The notes beneath the pieces were generated by a model. It was not told the DNA's origin. It saw only the letters and a list, made by a program, of their open reading frames with translations, and searched no databases. Shown one piece after another: positions 28,311 to 38,771 of a stretch of DNA of 64,000 bases (its first letter is position 1; each line of letters starts with the position of its first letter). The DNA is taken from positions 1 through 64,000 of the forward strand of contig JBDTNK010000002.1 in NCBI GenBank assembly GCA_039933775.1, read 5' to 3'. Origin of the DNA: JBDTNK01 sp039933775. GTDB lineage: Bacteria; Chloroflexota; Limnocylindria; QHBO01. The translations under genes and the position numbers were made by a program.

Positions 28311-29519
28311 ATGCGACGCGCCGAGCCCATCACAAGCCACCACCTCTACGTCCACGTGCCGTTCTGCCGGCTCGTGTGCGCCTACTGCGACTTCGTCACG
28401 GTCGGCGGCCGCGCCCACGACATCCCGCGCTACGTGGACGCGCTCGTGGCCGAGCTGGCCCTGCGACCGCCCGACGGGGAGCTGCGCACGATCTACTTCG
28501 GCGGCGGGACCCCGTCGCTGCTGCCCGCGGTTGAAGTCGCGCGCATCGTCGACGCAGCGCGCGCCCGCTGGGCCGGCGCGGCACCGGCGGAGGTGACGCT
28601 GGAAGCGAACCCCAGTGCCCGCGAGACCCCGGATTGGAGCGCGCTTCGCGCTGCCGGCATCACGCGGCTCTCGCTGGGCGTTCAGTCGCTGCGCGACGAG
28701 GAGCTGCGTGCGCTGACGCGCGGCCACACCGCAGGGGAGGCACGCGCCGCCTTCTCGGCCGCCCGCGCTGGCGGCTTCGACAACATCAGCATCGACCTGA
28801 TCTATGGCGTGCCGGGTCAGTCGCTCGCGATCTGGGGCGAGACGCTCGAAGCGGCGATCCATCTTGCCCCCGAGCATCTCTCGCTCTATGCCCTGAGCCT
28901 GGCGATCGAACCCGATGTGTGGGCAGCGCCTCCGCGACCCGGTGCGTTGCGCTGGCGCCGGCGGCTCGCTGCCGAGCAGGATGATGGCGAGGCGGTCGCG
29001 CAATACCGGCTCGCCGAACGACGCCTTGCGGCGGCGGACTACGACCACTATGAGCTCTCATCGTGGGCGCGCCCTGGCCGGGAGAGCCGCCACAACGCGG
29101 CGTATTGGGCGCGCCGGCCGTACACCGGCCTGGGAGCGGGCGCCCACTCGTTTGACGGCGCAACGCGCTCGTGGAACCTGCGCGACCTTGACGGCTACAT
29201 GACCGCGGTTTCCAGTGGCGAGCTTGCGGTCGAAGGAAGCGAGACGCTCGACGAGCCGACGCGCGAATGGGAGGCCATCGCGCTCGGCCTTAGGCGAATC
29301 ATCGGTCTGTCGCGCGCCGAGCTGCGCGCAGAATTCGGCAGTGATCCGCTCCAGCGCCATGCGGCTGCCTTCGAGACGGCACAGCGCGCCGGCCTCGTGG
29401 AGCTCGATGGCGACACGATCCGTCTCAGCCCGGCCGGCCGCGTCGTGGCGAACGAGGTGCTCATCGCACTTTTGCCGGAAGGTCAGCGTGCCGCCGGTTC
29501 GATCTCGACGACCCAGTAG
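28311..29519 (+). CDS. hemW: HemW-like radical SAM protein (heme chaperone)
   Basis: 402 aa. The radical SAM cluster motif CRLVCAYC (Cys19, 23, 26) lies in HVPFCRLVCAYCDFVTVGGR; IYFGGGTPSLLP and RLSLGVQSL follow; the C-terminal HemW domain includes YELSSWARPGRESRHNAAYW and GLGAGAHSF. HemW proteins insert heme; they are often misnamed coproporphyrinogen III oxidase, which has a different N-terminal cluster motif. TACACT (28299-28304) is 6 nt before the ATG, a leaderless-type start. The 3' end overlaps the convergent minus-strand gene by 37 nt. Confidence 0.9.
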   Translation: MRRAEPITSHHLYVHVPFCRLVCAYCDFVTVGGRAHDIPRYVDALVAELALRPPDGELRTIYFGGGTPSLLPAVEVARIVDAARARWAGAAPAEVTLEANPSARETPDWSALRAAGITRLSLGVQSLRDEELRALTRGHTAGEARAAFSAARAGGFDNISIDLIYGVPGQSLAIWGETLEAAIHLAPEHLSLYALSLAIEPDVWAAPPRPGALRWRRRLAAEQDDGEAVAQYRLAERRLAAADYDHYELSSWARPGRESRHNAAYWARRPYTGLGAGAHSFDGATRSWNLRDLDGYMTAVSSGELAVEGSETLDEPTREWEAIALGLRRIIGLSRAELRAEFGSDPLQRHAAAFETAQRAGLVELDGDTIRLSPAGRVVANEVLIALLPEGQRAAGSISTTQ

Positions 29520-31027
29520 CCGCGGCGCTCGTCGACCTGGAGCGGCACGACACGGACTCCGTCCACCTCGGCCGGCACGTCGGTTTCGAGCGGCTCGAAT
29601 CCGGCGGGATAGCGCTCTCCATGGAGATCGTGGAAGACGACCTGTCCGACCGCCGGATAGCCGGCCTCGAGGTCGATGTTCGGACCGTACGTCGAGGCGA
29701 CCTCGTCGAGCGACAGCCCGAGGTCGACCGCGATGGCAGGACGCGCCCGTACCGGCACGAAAAAGGTGGGGTGCCCATCGCCATCTCCGGACGGGAAGGC
29801 CGTGATGGCGGACCGCTCGGCGACCTCCTCCTGTAGCGTCGGCAGCACCATGCGCTGATCGATGGCCAGCCACAGCTGGTTGCGGACCACCTCGCGTCCC
29901 GGCGCGCCAATGAGCGCCCATGACGGCGTTATGGCCACCGCGAGGAAGGCCGCCACCGCCACGAGCAGTCCCGCGCGCAGCGGGCTGGCGATCCCGCGCA
30001 CCGCAGCCACCAGCCCGGGTCGGAGATGCAAGGCGTGGAGCCCGAAGCCGGCGCTGCAGATGAGCGCGATGTCAACCGGGGCAAAGTAACGATCTGGCAC
30101 AAACGTTCCGCGCAGGGCCAGAAAGAGCATGAACGCGACGATGCCGGGCCCGAGTAGCAGCATGCCGAACCCAAGCGCCCAGCGACGCAGGCGGAAAACC
30201 TCGACGATGCCCAAGATCGCCAGCCCGCCGAGGATCGGCAGGCCCGCACTGCGGGACCAGATGGCGGCGGCGACCTCGCCGAACGTCGGCAGGTCGGGCA
30301 CCGACGCCGAGTACTTTCCGGAGATCGCGGTCCAGAACAACGGGTCACCGATGAGGAGCGCGTCGTGGATGAGCATTACCGGTACGGCGAGCGCGGCGAG
30401 TAGGAGGAACCACGCTCCTCGCGGCGGCCGTGGCAGCCGCGGGACAGTCGAAGCCAGTGTGAGGACAAGCCCGATGCCGGCCACGATCACGATGAGCTCG
30501 ATCCGCACCAGCACCGCCGCGGCGAGTGCAAGGCCGCCGGGCACGTAGCGCGGCACCGGCAGCGTCACGGCAAAGGCCGCGACCGCGAGCCAGAGGAGGC
30601 CCCAGCCCCAGCCCAGCGAGACGCCAACGTCCTCGAGCAGCATCGGAGAGCCCGCCAGCGCCACGCCGACGAAGGCAGCGACCGCGATGCCCCCAACCCG
30701 CCGCGCGACGAGGGTCAGCAGCCCGACGCCGAACCCGAAGGCGAGGATCGTGGCCCACGAGATCGGGCGCCAGTCATTGGTCACTGCATGAAGGAGCCCG
30801 TACACCACGGTCAGGAACGGCTTCGGGGTGGTGGTCAGCATCTGCTCGAGCCGATGCCCGTGCACGATGCGCTCGAAGTGAAGGACCGAGGCGCCGACGT
30901 CGAAGCTCACCGGGCCTGCGTGGAGCGGGCGGGTGAGCTCGGTGGCGAGCACGAGGGCCAGCGCCGCCGCGGCCAGGAAGGCAACTGCATCGGACACCCA
31001 GGGACGTCGATTCGGCATGCGCGCCAT
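29483..31027 (-). CDS. Polytopic membrane protein, PMT/GT39-like glycosyltransferase fold
   Basis: 514 aa. About 10-11 membrane helices in the first 400 residues and a soluble C-terminal domain of about 110 residues (from LQEEVAERSAITAFPSGDGD). The loop after helix 1 (VSFDVGASVLHFERIVHGHR) resembles the first external loop of GT-C enzymes, but the usual DD/DE acidic pair is not obvious, so activity is uncertain. The frame is open upstream, but MARMPNRRP gives the natural N-terminus. Its end overlaps hemW tail to tail by 37 nt. Confidence 0.6.
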   Translation of the reverse strand: MARMPNRRPWVSDAVAFLAAAALALVLATELTRPLHAGPVSFDVGASVLHFERIVHGHRLEQMLTTTPKPFLTVVYGLLHAVTNDWRPISWATILAFGFGVGLLTLVARRVGGIAVAAFVGVALAGSPMLLEDVGVSLGWGWGLLWLAVAAFAVTLPVPRYVPGGLALAAAVLVRIELIVIVAGIGLVLTLASTVPRLPRPPRGAWFLLLAALAVPVMLIHDALLIGDPLFWTAISGKYSASVPDLPTFGEVAAAIWSRSAGLPILGGLAILGIVEVFRLRRWALGFGMLLLGPGIVAFMLFLALRGTFVPDRYFAPVDIALICSAGFGLHALHLRPGLVAAVRGIASPLRAGLLVAVAAFLAVAITPSWALIGAPGREVVRNQLWLAIDQRMVLPTLQEEVAERSAITAFPSGDGDGHPTFFVPVRARPAIAVDLGLSLDEVASTYGPNIDLEAGYPAVGQVVFHDLHGERYPAGFEPLETDVPAEVDGVRVVPLQVDERRGYWVVEIEPAAR

Positions 31028-31075
31028 TGTGGCTGACGCGGTATCCGCTTGATCCGCTTCGGCTACGCTTTCTCG

Positions 31076-31357
31076 ATGATGCACGAGGCGGTCGCCGCAC
31101 CGGAATTCGGCCGCACCAGAGCGGTCGGTTGCGCCGGCGTCGTCGTCGTGATGCCGGACATCCCGCACGCGACGAGGATCACGGCGCTCGTGGAATCGAT
31201 CCTCAATGGGGAGGTCGAACTCATGCTCGGCAGCCGCTTCCTGGGCGACCCGCCGGCGGGCGGCATGCCGCGCTGGATGCGCGTCGCGAACCGCTACCTC
31301 TTCCATCGATCGCGCCTGCGGCGCACGCAGCGGCTCATCCCCAACCGTCCGGCGTGA
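31076..31357 (+). pseudogene. Remnant of a family 2 glycosyltransferase (DPM1-like)
   Basis: 93 aa. VVVVMPDIPHATRITALVES then NGEVELMLGSRFLGDPPAGG and MPRWMRVANRYLF match the middle of dolichyl-phosphate mannose synthase-like GT2 proteins, where this reads like vvlDaDlQhpPe, aDvviGSRy and GMPxWRRxxSR. The N-terminal half of the GT-A fold and the C-terminal region are missing, and the DxD acidic residues are altered. TACGCT (31064-31069) is 6 nt before the ATG, so the original promoter and start may survive with an internal deletion. It overlaps the next gene's GTG by 4 nt. Confidence 0.6.
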
Positions 31358-32355
31358 GCGATCGGCCTGCGCCGTTCGCCGGTCCGCGGGGCGAGGCGAG
31401 GAGTAAAGGCGTGGTCGCGATTCGCGTCGCCATTGGACTCGCCATCTCTGTCGTCGCGCTGTGGCTGGCGCTGCGTTCGATCGATCTGGATCGCACGCTA
31501 GCCATCCTAGGGCGCGCCGCTCCCGTCGGCATCGCCGTCGTCCTCATGCTCGTCGCGCTCGACGTGGCGCTGCGCGCGCTCCGCTGGGGCCGCCTCATCG
31601 CGCCGGTTCGGCCGGTGGCCTGGCAGCGGATGCTGGCGTACATGCTCATCGGCTATTTGGCCAACAACGTCCTTCCGGCGCGGCTTGGCGAGTTTGTGCG
31701 CAGCCACTACCTGGGCGACCGGGAAGGGATCAGCCGCGCGGCGGCGCTCGGGACGGTCGTCGTGGAACGCGTCGTGGACATCGCCTGCGTAGTCGTCATC
31801 GGGGCGGCCGCGCTCCTCGCCATCCACGGATCGCCGTCGCTGGTCCGCGGCCTGATTATCAGCGCGGTGATCGTGGTGTTGCTCATCGGTGCGATCGTGG
31901 TACTCCTGCACGGCCATCGCCTCCCCGGAGCAGAGCGTGCGATCGCCGGCATCGACCACTGGCCGGCGGTGGGGCGCCTGGTCCGCAGCCTCCGCGCGGG
32001 CGTGCGGGTCGTGCAGCGGCCGTCGACGCTGCTCGCGGCGACGGGCCTCACGACGGTGGCGTGGCTGGCCTCAGGGTTCATGTTCGTCGCCGCCGCAGCG
32101 GCGGTCGACGTGCCGCTCCCGCTGATTGAAGCCGCGATCCTCTCGAGCGCCATAGCCCTCGCCACGGCGATCCCCGCCGGACCGGGCTATGTGGGTACCT
32201 TCGAGCTCGCTGGCGTGACGGTTGGCGGTGCACTCGGGTTGACGGCCGATCAGGCGCTCGCCATCGTTCTCCTCGTTCACGCGGCGATTCTGAGTGTCAC
32301 GACCGTCGGCGGCCTCATCGCGCTGGCACAGGTTCGTCAGTGGCGCGGCCGTTGA
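31354..32355 (+). CDS. Lysylphosphatidylglycerol synthase TM region/AglD-like membrane protein
   Basis: 333 aa from a GTG at 31354. About eight membrane helices; the family signature YLANNVLPARLGEFVRSHYL plus VVVERVVDIACV and the later IPAGPGYVGTFELAG identify the LPG_synthase_TM (UPF0104) family. Such proteins flip or bind lipids and often sit beside GT2 enzymes that make polyprenyl-linked sugars; here the neighbour GT2 is only a remnant. It is coupled to that remnant through GTGA. Confidence 0.85.
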   Translation: MSDRPAPFAGPRGEARSKGVVAIRVAIGLAISVVALWLALRSIDLDRTLAILGRAAPVGIAVVLMLVALDVALRALRWGRLIAPVRPVAWQRMLAYMLIGYLANNVLPARLGEFVRSHYLGDREGISRAAALGTVVVERVVDIACVVVIGAAALLAIHGSPSLVRGLIISAVIVVLLIGAIVVLLHGHRLPGAERAIAGIDHWPAVGRLVRSLRAGVRVVQRPSTLLAATGLTTVAWLASGFMFVAAAAAVDVPLPLIEAAILSSAIALATAIPAGPGYVGTFELAGVTVGGALGLTADQALAIVLLVHAAILSVTTVGGLIALAQVRQWRGR

Positions 32356-32371
32356 CCGCGGCCATATCACG

Positions 32372-32401
32372 TTGACACCTCTTTCTGGGTGGCAGTATCC
32401 T
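32372..32401 (+). promoter_or_regulatory. Sigma-A-type promoter of hrcA-grpE-dnaK
   Basis: TTGACA (32372-32377), 18-bp spacer, TATCCT (32396-32401). The transcription start would fall just before or in the CIRCE element at 32417. Confidence 0.75.
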
Positions 32402-32416
32402 CGGTCTTGCCCCCGG

Positions 32417-32443
32417 TTAGCACTCAAGACAGTAGAGTGCTAA
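32417..32443 (+). promoter_or_regulatory. CIRCE operator (HrcA binding site)
   Basis: TTAGCACTC (32417-32425), 9-nt spacer, GAGTGCTAA (32435-32443): a perfect match to the CIRCE consensus. It lies just downstream of the promoter and 13 bp before the hrcA ATG, so HrcA should repress its own operon until heat stress. Confidence 0.97.
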
Positions 32444-32456
32444 TTCGAACCACAAC

Positions 32457-33575
32457 ATGACGGACTCAACCTGGATGACTCCGATCTCGAACGACGACAC
32501 GCAGGCGAACCGCGCCGCCCTCGACCTGAGCGAGCGGCAGCGGACGGTGCTGCGTGCCGTCGTCGAGGACTACGTACTGAGTGCCGTCCCGGTCGGATCC
32601 AAGGCGCTTGTCGAGCGCTACCGGCTGCCGGTCTCATCGGCCACGGTGCGCATGGCGATGGCCGAGCTGGAGGCGCTGGGGCTGCTCAGCCACCCGCACA
32701 CCAGCGCCGGACGCGTGCCGTCGGACCTGGGCTACCGCTACTACGTCGAGACGCTCATGCGCGAGGCGGAGCTCAACCGCTCGGATCGGCTCATGATCCG
32801 GCACCAGTTCAGCCAGGTGCAGCTCACCAACAACGAGTGGCTGCGGCTGACGGCGTCGGTGCTCAGTGGCTCGACGCACAGCGCCTCGATTGTCACGCCG
32901 GCGCGCTCGCGCCGCGCACGCTTCGGTCACCTCCAGCTCGTGGAGCTCGCCGATCGCGGCCGTCTGCTCGTCCTCGTCCTGGCTGACGGCAACGTCGTGC
33001 AGCGGCGGCTCGACCGAACCGGCATGGACCACCTGCTGGGCGACGAGCAGGGACAGCCACAGCTGGACGCCGCCGCCTCGCGGCTGAACGGCCGGCTCTC
33101 GGGGATGGACGCCCGCGCCGTTCGTCGCCGCCTGCAGCGGGCGCCGCAGACCGAGGAAATCGACACCTTCGTCGGCGAGATCGTGGCCCAGGCGCTCGAG
33201 GAAGAGGACCGCCTGGTGGTGGAGGAGGTCGTGACCGATGGCCTCGTTCATGTGCTCGAGCAACCCGAGTTCGCGGGCGGCGGCAAGGTTCGTGCGATCC
33301 TCGACGTGCTGCAGCGCAGCGACTTTTTGCAACAGCTCGTACCGCTGGTCACCCGGCGCGGAGGTGTCCACGTGATCATCGGCCGCGAGAACTCGATCGA
33401 TGCGATGCACGAGGTGAGCCTCGTCTTCGCGCCGTATGGAACACCCGGGCGGGCACTCGGCCTGCTGGGGGTGCTGGGTCCGACCCGGATGGCCTATCCG
33501 CGAGCCATCCCCACGGTCCGCTACCTGGCGGCGCTGCTTGACGAGCTGATCGACCAAGACGCGAAGGACGCATGA
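32457..33575 (+). CDS. hrcA: Heat-inducible transcriptional repressor HrcA
   Basis: 372 aa. An N-terminal winged helix-turn-helix (about 23-95): LSERQRTVLRAVVEDYVLSA, VPVGSKALVERY, VSSATVRMAMAELEALGLL, HPHTSAGRVPSDLGYRYYV. This is followed by the GAF-like and dimerisation region; the end (VFAPYGTPGRALGLLGVLGP, TRMAYPRAIPTVRYLA) is typical. It binds CIRCE and is refolded by GroEL. An ATG five codons later is an alternative start. Overlaps grpE by 4 nt. Confidence 0.97.
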   Translation: MTDSTWMTPISNDDTQANRAALDLSERQRTVLRAVVEDYVLSAVPVGSKALVERYRLPVSSATVRMAMAELEALGLLSHPHTSAGRVPSDLGYRYYVETLMREAELNRSDRLMIRHQFSQVQLTNNEWLRLTASVLSGSTHSASIVTPARSRRARFGHLQLVELADRGRLLVLVLADGNVVQRRLDRTGMDHLLGDEQGQPQLDAAASRLNGRLSGMDARAVRRRLQRAPQTEEIDTFVGEIVAQALEEEDRLVVEEVVTDGLVHVLEQPEFAGGGKVRAILDVLQRSDFLQQLVPLVTRRGGVHVIIGRENSIDAMHEVSLVFAPYGTPGRALGLLGVLGPTRMAYPRAIPTVRYLAALLDELIDQDAKDA

Positions 33576-34150
33576 ACGACGACATGAACGGCGACCCGAA
33601 GCCACGGCACCGCACGCGCGGCGAAGAGCGCGTCGATGCAATCAAGACGCCCAGCCGCGTGGAGCTCGCCGAGCGCATCGAGGCGCTCGAGCGCGAGCTC
33701 GAGGCGGCGAAGGAGAGCGAGGTGGAGCAGCGAGGCAACTGGCATCGCTCCGCGGCCGACTTCGCCAACTACAAACGGCGGACCGAGGAGGAGCGCGCGA
33801 CCGTGGTTCAGTTCGCCTCGTCACTCCTCGTCGGGAAGCTGCTGAGCGTGCTCGACGATTTCGATCGCGCGCTTGAAAACGTGCCGCCCGACGCCCACGA
33901 CCCGTGGGTCGAGGGGGTGCGCCTCACCGAGCGGAAGCTGCGCACGGTCCTCGAAAGCGAGGGCGTGACCCAGATCGAGGCCATCGGCCAGCCGTTCGAT
34001 CCGAACGTTCACGAGGCGGTCGTCCACGAGGACACCACCGAGGCTCCTGACAACGCTGTCATCGGCGAGCTGCAGCGGGGGTACCGGCTGCATGACCGGG
34101 TCCTTCGCCCGGCACTCGTGAAGGTGGCCAACAACCCGCGACATCGATAG
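33572..34150 (+). CDS. grpE: Nucleotide exchange factor GrpE
   Basis: 192 aa. An N-terminal long helix (about 25-80, [20 protein letters not shown]) leads into [20 protein letters not shown], the four-helix region, and a C-terminal beta domain with [16 protein letters not shown] and [17 protein letters not shown]. Opens DnaK to release ADP. Translationally coupled to hrcA (ATGA) and 17 bp before dnaK. Confidence 0.97.
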   Translation: MNDDMNGDPKPRHRTRGEERVDAIKTPSRVELAERIEALERELEAAKESEVEQRGNWHRSAADFANYKRRTEEERATVVQFASSLLVGKLLSVLDDFDRALENVPPDAHDPWVEGVRLTERKLRTVLESEGVTQIEAIGQPFDPNVHEAVVHEDTTEAPDNAVIGELQRGYRLHDRVLRPALVKVANNPRHR

Positions 34151-34167
34151 AAGAGAAGAAGGTTCAC

Positions 34168-36108
<1,941 letters not shown>

Positions 36109-36181
36109 CCTCACGCCCCGGGGTGAGCGACGAGCCCCGGCCGCCGCTCGTCCGCGTTGCGGTTGTTTCGGCGCAGGGAGT

Positions 36182-36250
36182 ATGGGCCAGTTTTTTGGCC
36201 TAGGCGCCGATTCGGCGATGGACAAGGTCGGCGGCATCTTCGGGCGCTGA
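36182..36250 (+). CDS. Possible 22-aa small protein
   Basis: MGQFFGLGADSAMDKVGGIF plus two residues. AGGGAG lies almost against the ATG (spacing 1 nt), too close for a normal Shine-Dalgarno. GGCC/GGCC flanking AGTTTTTT at the start codon could form a small hairpin. It lies between dnaK and its terminator, so it would be on the dnaK transcript. Real or not is open. Confidence 0.2.
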   Translation: MGQFFGLGADSAMDKVGGIFGR

Positions 36251-36269
36251 CCAACGAACGCAGATAACG

Positions 36270-36297
36270 ACAAGGCCGGCCACCTGGCCGGCCTTGT
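36270..36297. terminator. Bidirectional terminator after dnaK
   Basis: ACAAGGCCGGC (36270-36280) and GCCGGCCTTGT (36287-36297) form a perfect 11-bp stem with a 6-nt loop, between dnaK and the convergent DUF4332 gene. Confidence 0.75.
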
Positions 36298-36314
36298 CGC
36301 GTGGGACGAGGGAA

Positions 36315-36533
36315 CTACGCCTGGGCGCCCTTGGCCTGGTCGATCCAGCCCTGGACCTGCGCCTCGGAGAGGCCCACCACGCTTCCGTGGCGCTCTTCGA
36401 TCATCGCCTTCAGCGACGAGGCGGTGCGGTGGCTCAGCTCCTTGATCGAATCGACCCCGATCTTCTCGAGCATCTCGGTGTGCTTCGGGCCAATCCCGCT
36501 CAACTTGTGGAGATCGTTCTCCATGCCGGCCAT
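36315..36533 (-). CDS. DUF4332/helix-hairpin-helix small protein
   Basis: 72 aa. HKLSGIGPKHTEMLEKIGVD is a helix-hairpin-helix with the GIGPK turn, followed by a helix bundle ending GLSEAQVQGWIDQAKGAQA, as in DUF4332 proteins. These proteins may bind nucleic acid non-specifically. Start chosen at ATG 36533 because AAGGAG lies 9 nt upstream on the minus strand; ATG three codons later is possible. 20 bp separates it from mscL upstream, so the two form one minus-strand unit. Confidence 0.75.
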   Translation of the reverse strand: MAGMENDLHKLSGIGPKHTEMLEKIGVDSIKELSHRTASSLKAMIEERHGSVVGLSEAQVQGWIDQAKGAQA

Positions 36534-36553
36534 CGGTCGTGTCTCCTTCTCGT

Positions 36554-36958
36554 TCAACCAGCCGTCTGAGGCTGCGTGCAGTTCGGGCAGCGGCGCGCGG
36601 TGTACGGAATCTCCGTCGCGCACTCCGTGCAGGTCTTGGTAGTCGGTGTCTGTTCGACGCCTCGCTGGCGGCGCGCCTCCATGGCGTTCATTGGCTTGAC
36701 GACGAACAGGAAGATCGCCAACGCTATGAGGATGAATGAGATCAGCGCGTTCAGGAAGATCCCGTAGCGGACCTCGGCATCCCCCACGCTGAACGCCGCG
36801 CTGCTGAAGTCGGGCACGCCGATCAGGCCGAGCAGCGGTGTCAGGATGTCAGCGACGAACGAGTTGAGCACCGCTGCGAACGCGACGCCGATGACGAACG
36901 CGACCGCCAGCTCGATGACGTTGCCTCGCATGATGAACTCGCGGAATTCCTTGACCAC
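36554..36958 (-). CDS. mscL: Large-conductance mechanosensitive channel MscL with C-terminal zinc ribbon
   Basis: 134 aa. VVKEFREFIMRGNVIELAVA (amphipathic helix and TM1), FVADILTPLLGLIG loop, and TM2 about 72-93 with FLFVVKPMNAMEARR. The C-terminal helix is replaced by CTECATEIPYTARRCPNC, a CxxC...CxxC zinc ribbon also seen in some other MscL proteins. It opens under osmotic downshock. GTG at 36958 preferred because GGAG is 8 nt upstream; a TTG two codons earlier is also in frame. Minus-strand TATACT at 37008-37003 is a likely -10. Confidence 0.95.
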   Translation of the reverse strand: MVKEFREFIMRGNVIELAVAFVIGVAFAAVLNSFVADILTPLLGLIGVPDFSSAAFSVGDAEVRYGIFLNALISFILIALAIFLFVVKPMNAMEARRQRGVEQTPTTKTCTECATEIPYTARRCPNCTQPQTAG

Positions 36959-37092
36959 GTGCAAATCTCCAACTGCGCAGGCGCTTGCTTTGGATGGGTC
37001 GGAGTATAGGCGTGCTTGTCCGTGGATCTGACGTCATTTGCATCGCCCGCGGTGACGTTCATCGAGCGGGCGCGGCTACACTCAAGCCACAG

Positions 37093-37878
37093 ATGCGACT
37101 CGCGACCTGGAACGTCAACTCGCTGAAGGCCCGCCTGGAGCGCGTCCTGTCCTGGACCGAGCGTCACCAGCCCGACGTGCTGTGCCTGCAGGAGACGAAG
37201 CTCTCCGACGCGCAGGCGCCGACCATGGATTTCCATGCCCTTGGCTACGAGCTCGTGCATCACGGACCCGGCCGCTGGAACGGCGTCGCCATCGCGTCGC
37301 GCATCGGCATCGGTGAGGTCATCGCCGGCATTCCGACCCCTGACGGATGGACCGATGACGGTGGCCGCTTCCTGGCCGCCACCTGTGGACCGATGCGCGT
37401 GGCGAGCATCTACGTCCCGAACGGGCGCGTGGTTGATTCGGAGTTCTACCTCCAGAAGCTGGAGTGGCTGGCTCGGCTATCGGCCTGGCTGGATGCCAAC
37501 GATCCCAAGACCGAGCTCGCGATCTGCGGGGATTACAACGTGGCGCCCGAGGACATCGACGTCTGGGACACGGCGGCGGCGCACGGCGGGACGCACGTGT
37601 CGCCGCGCGAACGGGCGGCGGTGGCGAAGCTGCGCGCCTGGGGCATGGTCGACGTCGTGCGCCAGTTCAACCCTGAACCCGGCTACTTCACCTGGTGGGA
37701 CTACCGCGCCGGAAACTTTCACAAGAACTTCGGGATGCGAATCGATCATGTCTATGTCTCCGAGCCGCTGGGGGCGCGTGCGGTGGCGGCCAGCAGGGAT
37801 CGCGAGGCGCGCAAGCCCTCGACCTACCCCGGCATCCCGTCCGATCACGCGCCGGTCATCGTGGACTTCGAGCCGTAG
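37093..37878 (+). CDS. xth: Exodeoxyribonuclease III (AP endonuclease)
   Basis: 261 aa. Endonuclease/exonuclease/phosphatase fold: LATWNVNSLKARL (Asn), LCLQETKLSD (metal-binding Glu), YVPNGR, ICGDYNVAPEDIDVWD (Asp, Asn), and the final SDHAPVIVDFE (Asp-His). Cleaves abasic sites and trims 3' ends in base-excision repair. TACACT (37077-37082) lies 10 nt before the ATG with no Shine-Dalgarno. Divergent from mscL. Confidence 0.95.
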   Translation: MRLATWNVNSLKARLERVLSWTERHQPDVLCLQETKLSDAQAPTMDFHALGYELVHHGPGRWNGVAIASRIGIGEVIAGIPTPDGWTDDGGRFLAATCGPMRVASIYVPNGRVVDSEFYLQKLEWLARLSAWLDANDPKTELAICGDYNVAPEDIDVWDTAAAHGGTHVSPRERAAVAKLRAWGMVDVVRQFNPEPGYFTWWDYRAGNFHKNFGMRIDHVYVSEPLGARAVAASRDREARKPSTYPGIPSDHAPVIVDFEP

Positions 37879-38102
37879 CTCTGTCGTCACGTCTGGCCTT
37901 GCCCGGCGCGGCTTGGCCAAATGCCCATTAGAAACGACACGTGGCGCGGTCCACCGGCCTCGGCTTAGCCAGATGCGTCCCGTGCAGGGCAGATGGCCGG
38001 GATCGACGCCGACCTTGAGCGTGGTTCTCGTGGGAGCCCTGCCCGCGACTGCGGTCCAAGAAGTCCTGATGTGCATCTGGCAAGGTCGGGCACGATCGCG
38101 GA
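37879..38102. other. Intergenic region with nested inverted repeats
   Basis: No gene recognised in these 224 bases. GCCAGATGC (37968-37976) pairs with GCATCTGGC (38073-38081), and inside them GCAGGGC pairs with GCCCTGC; the whole could fold as a long RNA stem. The VOC gene starts 22 bp after the outer arm. CACGAT at 38091-38096 is a possible -10. Confidence 0.4.
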
Positions 38103-38531
38103 GTGTCGGCTGATGCCGCCGGAGCGTATTCTCGCGACGTGGTTCGAGAGGTGACGCCGTACCTGATCGTGGACGGCGGTGCCGCGGCGATCGAGTGGTA
38201 TCGCGAGGTGTTCGACGCTGTCGAGGTCACCCGGGCGGTCGGGGCGGCGGGTCGGATTGCGCACGCCGAGATCCGCATCGGTGAATCGTCGATCTTTCTC
38301 GGTGATGAACACCCCCACCTCGAGGGCATCCTCGGCCCGAAGGGGATCGGCGGCACATCGGTCTACCTCGACATCGAGACCGATGACGTCGCCGCCTTGT
38401 TCGACCGCGCGATCGCTGCCGGTGCGACGCAGATTCGCCCTCCGACCGATGCCGCCTTGCCGATCCAATCGGCGAAGGTGCGCGACCCGTTCGGGCACAT
38501 CTGGCTCATCACGCGCTCCCAGGAAACGTGA
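38103..38531 (+). CDS. VOC-family (glyoxalase-like/PhnB-like) protein
   Basis: 142 aa. Two beta-alpha-beta-beta-beta modules: VTPYLIVDGGAAAIEWYREV then HAEIRIGESSIFLGDE in the first, and TSVYLDIETDDVAALFDRAI and VRDPFGHIWLITR in the second, as in PhnB/YdcJ-type VOC proteins. Several family members bind antibiotics or act as metal-dependent lyases; substrate unknown. GTG start at 38103, 6 nt after a CACGAT -10-like hexamer; a GTG near 38141 is an alternative. Confidence 0.8.
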   Translation: MSADAAGAYSRDVVREVTPYLIVDGGAAAIEWYREVFDAVEVTRAVGAAGRIAHAEIRIGESSIFLGDEHPHLEGILGPKGIGGTSVYLDIETDDVAALFDRAIAAGATQIRPPTDAALPIQSAKVRDPFGHIWLITRSQET

Positions 38532-38552
38532 CAAGGGTCGTACCATCAGCAC

Positions 38553-38771
38553 GTGACGATGGAGCAGCTCATCTCTCTTGGCCTGATGGCGCTGGCGCTC
38601 ATCCTGATGGGCGTCGTGCTGGGCGCATCGATCATGTGGCGTCGTCAAGGTGGCATGAGCGGCCGCGAATGTGCCGCTTCAACGGGCCGTCACGCTCAAT
38701 CGGCCATTGCGGTGCACCGCGAGGCGCCTCCTGCGTTGCCTAAGGTCGTCAGGACAGGCCGCTGGCGGTAG
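38553..38771 (+). CDS. Small single-pass membrane protein
   Basis: 72 aa. One hydrophobic helix (about residues 5-27, LISLGLMALALILMGVVLGA) then IMWRRQGG and a mixed polar tail. No family recognised. TACCAT (38541-38546) is 6 nt before the GTG, the same leaderless layout as firm genes nearby, which is the main support that it is real. It starts 21 bp after the VOC gene. Confidence 0.45.
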   Translation: MTMEQLISLGLMALALILMGVVLGASIMWRRQGGMSGRECAASTGRHAQSAIAVHREAPPALPKVVRTGRWR

